Part shown: positions 32,344 through 34,418 of the stretch, one piece after another
Position numbering within the stretch: position 1 is the first letter of the stretch
How the letters are laid out: the number at the start of each line of letters is the position of its first letter
From: Nitrospinaceae bacterium
GTDB taxonomy: Bacteria; Nitrospinota; Nitrospinia; Nitrospinales; VA-1
DNA: 34,418 bases
Assembly: GCA_023271875.1 (NCBI GenBank)
Contig: JALPWY010000017.1
Coordinates: 1-34,418, forward strand
Reading direction: 5' to 3'
The notes under the pieces: generated by a model
Seen by the model: only the letters and a program-made list of their open reading frames with translations
Database searches by the model: none
What the model was told of the DNA's origin: nothing
Translations under genes and position numbers: made by a program

Positions 32344-33189
32344 ATGAAATATTTTTTACCCCTTATCTTTGCCTTATTTACTCTATCTTCTTGTGGTTCA
32401 AAGGAAACGAAGGTTGACCCAGCTAAATCTAAGACCCATTATGACCTTGCGCTGGAATTAGCTCAATATTCTCTTTACCAAAATTCACTTGAAGAATTTG
32501 ATTTAGCCATCAAGTTTGACCCTGGGAATATCAACGCTTATCGAAAAAAAGGATTAGTACTCTTTGGGCTCAATCAATATGTCGAGGCTGAAAAGTTATT
32601 TAAAAAAGTAATCTCTCTTGATCCAGAAAACGTACAAGCTTATATCAATTTAGGTATGGTTAAATACAGCACCGGAGATAAAGGTGATGCAAAGAAATTG
32701 TGGGAAAAGTCGATCAATATGAAAACGGATGATAATGATTCAAAAGCAATAAATAATATAGCTAACCTGTATAAAGAAGAAAAAAATTATGATAAGGCCA
32801 TAGAACGTTATCAATTAGCCGTGAAAAATGACCCCATCAATTCAATGTATATGAACAATCTAGCCGATACGTTTCGTTTAAATGGTCAACTGGACCAAGC
32901 CATGAAAGTTCTCCAAAATTCATTAAAATTAAATTCTGCGGGAATGGGAACTTATTTCAACCTAGGTCTGGTTTATAAAGATCTTAAGGAAAATAAAAAA
33001 GCGCTAGACTCCTTTAAAAAATCTATCCAAGTGAATGCTGCCCTCACCGAAGCTTACTATCAAATAGCACAGATTCACTTAACAATGAAAAATCGGGATT
33101 TAGCTCTTAAATTTATTGAAAAAGCCATTGAGTTTTCTCCCAAGAATCTGGCATACCAGGAGTCCCGAAAAAAAATTCTTGCATTATAA
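32344..33189 (+). CDS. TPR-repeat lipoprotein
   Basis: A 281-residue predicted lipoprotein: MKYFLPLIFALFTLSSC has a lipobox with Cys17. The mature part is a chain of about seven TPR units (for example AYINLGMVKYSTGDKGDAKKLWEKSI, AINNIANLYKEEKNYDKAIERYQLAVKNDP, TYFNLGLVYKDLKENKKALDSFKKSI). TPR lipoproteins act as scaffolds in envelope complexes such as pilus or outer-membrane assembly (PilF/PilW, BamD types); no special similarity was seen. The frame stays open to a TTG at 32326, but the ATG at 32344 has AAGG at 9 bases and a proper signal, so it was chosen. Confidence 0.85.
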   Translation: MKYFLPLIFALFTLSSCGSKETKVDPAKSKTHYDLALELAQYSLYQNSLEEFDLAIKFDPGNINAYRKKGLVLFGLNQYVEAEKLFKKVISLDPENVQAYINLGMVKYSTGDKGDAKKLWEKSINMKTDDNDSKAINNIANLYKEEKNYDKAIERYQLAVKNDPINSMYMNNLADTFRLNGQLDQAMKVLQNSLKLNSAGMGTYFNLGLVYKDLKENKKALDSFKKSIQVNAALTEAYYQIAQIHLTMKNRDLALKFIEKAIEFSPKNLAYQESRKKILAL

Positions 33190-33220
33190 ATTTACATAAT
33201 CAAATGATCCAATTAATTTG

Positions 33221-33685
33221 ATGGAAAAAGAAACCAATAATCTAACCGCTCTACATGAAGTTTCTAGGAACGAATTAAAAAACATTCTAACAAAGCATTC
33301 TCTGTGGATCAGTTCTGGGGAGACAAAAGGTGAGCCAGCAAACCTAGCAGGATATAATTTGCGTGGTGTAGTGCTTTTGGGAGAAAATTTAAAAAAAGCT
33401 AATCTTCAAGGGGCCTACCTTTACGGGGCCTATTTAAAAAATGCAAACCTTGAACAAGCCAATCTTTCAAATTCCAATTTACGCGGTGCTAACCTTCGCT
33501 GGGTTAATTTACAAGGAGCAAACTTATCTGGATCCAACTTAATGAGAGCTGATCTTCATGAATCAAATTTTAAAGAAACAAATTTGATTGGTACTAATCT
33601 GCAAATGTCCGATGGCTTGACCCAGAAACAAATTGATCAAGCCCAGACAAACGAAACGACCAAACTTCCAGATTCATTAAAATAA
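33221..33685 (+). CDS. Pentapeptide-repeat protein
   Basis: A 154-residue soluble protein. Residues about 40-130 hold a run of A(D/N)LxX-type pentapeptides (LKKANLQGAYLYGAYLKNANLEQANLSNSNLRGANL...), which fold as a right-handed beta-helix. Ends outside the repeat are short and unrevealing. Such proteins can mimic DNA (Qnr, MfpA) or have unknown roles; nothing here shows which. The ATG at 33221 was preferred to the TTG just before it. It follows the TPR lipoprotein by 31 bp and may share its transcript. Confidence 0.85.
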   Translation: MEKETNNLTALHEVSRNELKNILTKHSLWISSGETKGEPANLAGYNLRGVVLLGENLKKANLQGAYLYGAYLKNANLEQANLSNSNLRGANLRWVNLQGANLSGSNLMRADLHESNFKETNLIGTNLQMSDGLTQKQIDQAQTNETTKLPDSLK

Positions 33686-33695
33686 TATTTATATT

Positions 33696-34418
33696 TTATT
33701 GCATTGCTACACGTGCGGAGGCAAACATATTTTTTAGGTTGGCCGTGGCATCTTTGACTGCCGTTGCTTCATAACCGCAATGGGCTGTACAATCAGCGCA
33801 CTTTAGATTGTTCTTATGACCATAACTATCCCAATTCGTTGTATCCATCAATTCTTTAAATGATTCTGCATAACCATCATCCAGCAAATAGCATGGTTTT
33901 TGCCAACCAAGAACGGAATAGTTGGGATTACCCCAAGGAGTACATTCATAATCACGTCGACCTTGTAGGAACTCCAAATAAAGCGGGGAATGTGATATAT
34001 CCCATCGACCTTTTTTATTTTTCCCTAGTAACTCTTTAAAAAATTCCTGAGTTCGTTTTCGACCAAAAAAATGATCCTGATCTGGTGCATCAGGGTATCT
34101 GAAAGCAGAAGATAAGGTCACGCCGTCTAATCCAAGAGGATTTAGAAAATCAAGAAAGGTTTCTGCTTGTTCAACGGTGGTTCCTTCAAAAAATGTGGTA
34201 GCGCTTGTCACCCTATACCCCATTTTCTTTGCTTCTCGGACAGATTCTAGTGCTATTTTAAATACCCCTTTTTTATCAACAATACGATCATGGTCATCTT
34301 CAAGGCCATCTAGATGAATAGAGAGAGTAAGAAAAGGTGATATTGGTAACTTGCCAAAAAAATTTTTAAGCAAAAGCGCATTTGTACAAAGATAAATATA
34401 TCGTTTTTGCTTGATAAG
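33696..34418 (-). CDS. hpnH: Adenosyl-hopene transferase HpnH (radical SAM), 5' partial
   Basis: HpnH adds an adenosyl group to hopene, the first step towards the extended side chain of bacteriohopanepolyols. The frame is open to the window edge, with YLCTNALLLKNFF at its start, so the N-terminus and the radical-SAM CxxxCxxC motif lie outside. The visible part, 240 residues, has the family run LTLSIHLDGLEDDHDRIVDKKGVF, TSATTFFEGT, LSSAFRYPDAPDQDHFFGRKRT and PWGNPNYSVLGWQKPCYLL. The C-terminal Cys cluster CADCTAHCGYEATAV follows. It ends 10 bp from the convergent pentapeptide gene. It indicates that the organism makes hopanoids. Confidence 0.93.
   Translation of the reverse strand, partial: LIKQKRYIYLCTNALLLKNFFGKLPISPFLTLSIHLDGLEDDHDRIVDKKGVFKIALESVREAKKMGYRVTSATTFFEGTTVEQAETFLDFLNPLGLDGVTLSSAFRYPDAPDQDHFFGRKRTQEFFKELLGKNKKGRWDISHSPLYLEFLQGRRDYECTPWGNPNYSVLGWQKPCYLLDDGYAESFKELMDTTNWDSYGHKNNLKCADCTAHCGYEATAVKDATANLKNMFASARVAMQ

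Overview
The window looks like chromosomal DNA of a Gram-negative, flagellated, free-living bacterium. Evidence for this is two predicted outer-membrane-type lipoproteins, a RodZ homologue, a flagellar hook operon behind a sigma-54-type promoter, the MEP isoprenoid pathway and a hopanoid gene (hpnH). The pyrH-frr-uppS-cdsA-dxr order and the TPR-rich gene content fit a Nitrospinota- or deltaproteobacteria-like lineage. That placement is inference from gene content; no 16S or phylogenetic marker was tested.

Layout. 1-4653: a plus-strand housekeeping run, pyrH (5' partial), frr, uppS, cdsA, dxr, ispF, covering UMP kinase, ribosome recycling and isoprenoid/phospholipid precursors. 4803-8452: two translationally coupled membrane proteins, a TMTC-like GT-C protein with a TPR tail and a GT39/ArnT-like glycosyltransferase. 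8501-10099: two paralogous secreted proteins of unknown function on the minus strand, ending at a clear terminator. 10100-11122: a 1 kb AT-rich region with no gene but a 22-bp tandem repeat and several palindromes. 11123-13323: rodZ, a double-CDGSH iron-sulfur protein and an FGE-sulfatase-fold lipoprotein. 13334-17924 (minus): a DUF115/Maf-like gene, then, behind its own terminator, the hook operon fliK-flgD-flgE read from a sigma-54-type promoter. 18269-19373: an endonuclease I homologue with an altered active site, directly followed by a 5'-truncated gene remnant. 19431-19517: tRNA-Leu(CAA), minus strand.

19753-25800 (minus): three successive paralogous TMTC-like membrane-TPR proteins in one tight operon, relatives of the one at 4803. 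26040-27095 is a divergent GT-C-like membrane protein. 27374-30767: folD, xseA, xseB and a tlyA that is split by a one-base frame change in an A9 tract. 30823-34418: a small unknown protein, gpmA, a TPR lipoprotein, a pentapeptide-repeat protein and the 3' part of hpnH.

The most distinctive features are the four TMTC-like proteins with two further putative GT-C enzymes, lying near secreted proteins and flagellar genes (a possible surface-protein glycosylation system; inference), the frameshifted but otherwise intact tlyA, the endonuclease I variant beside a gene remnant, and the paralogous secreted pair.
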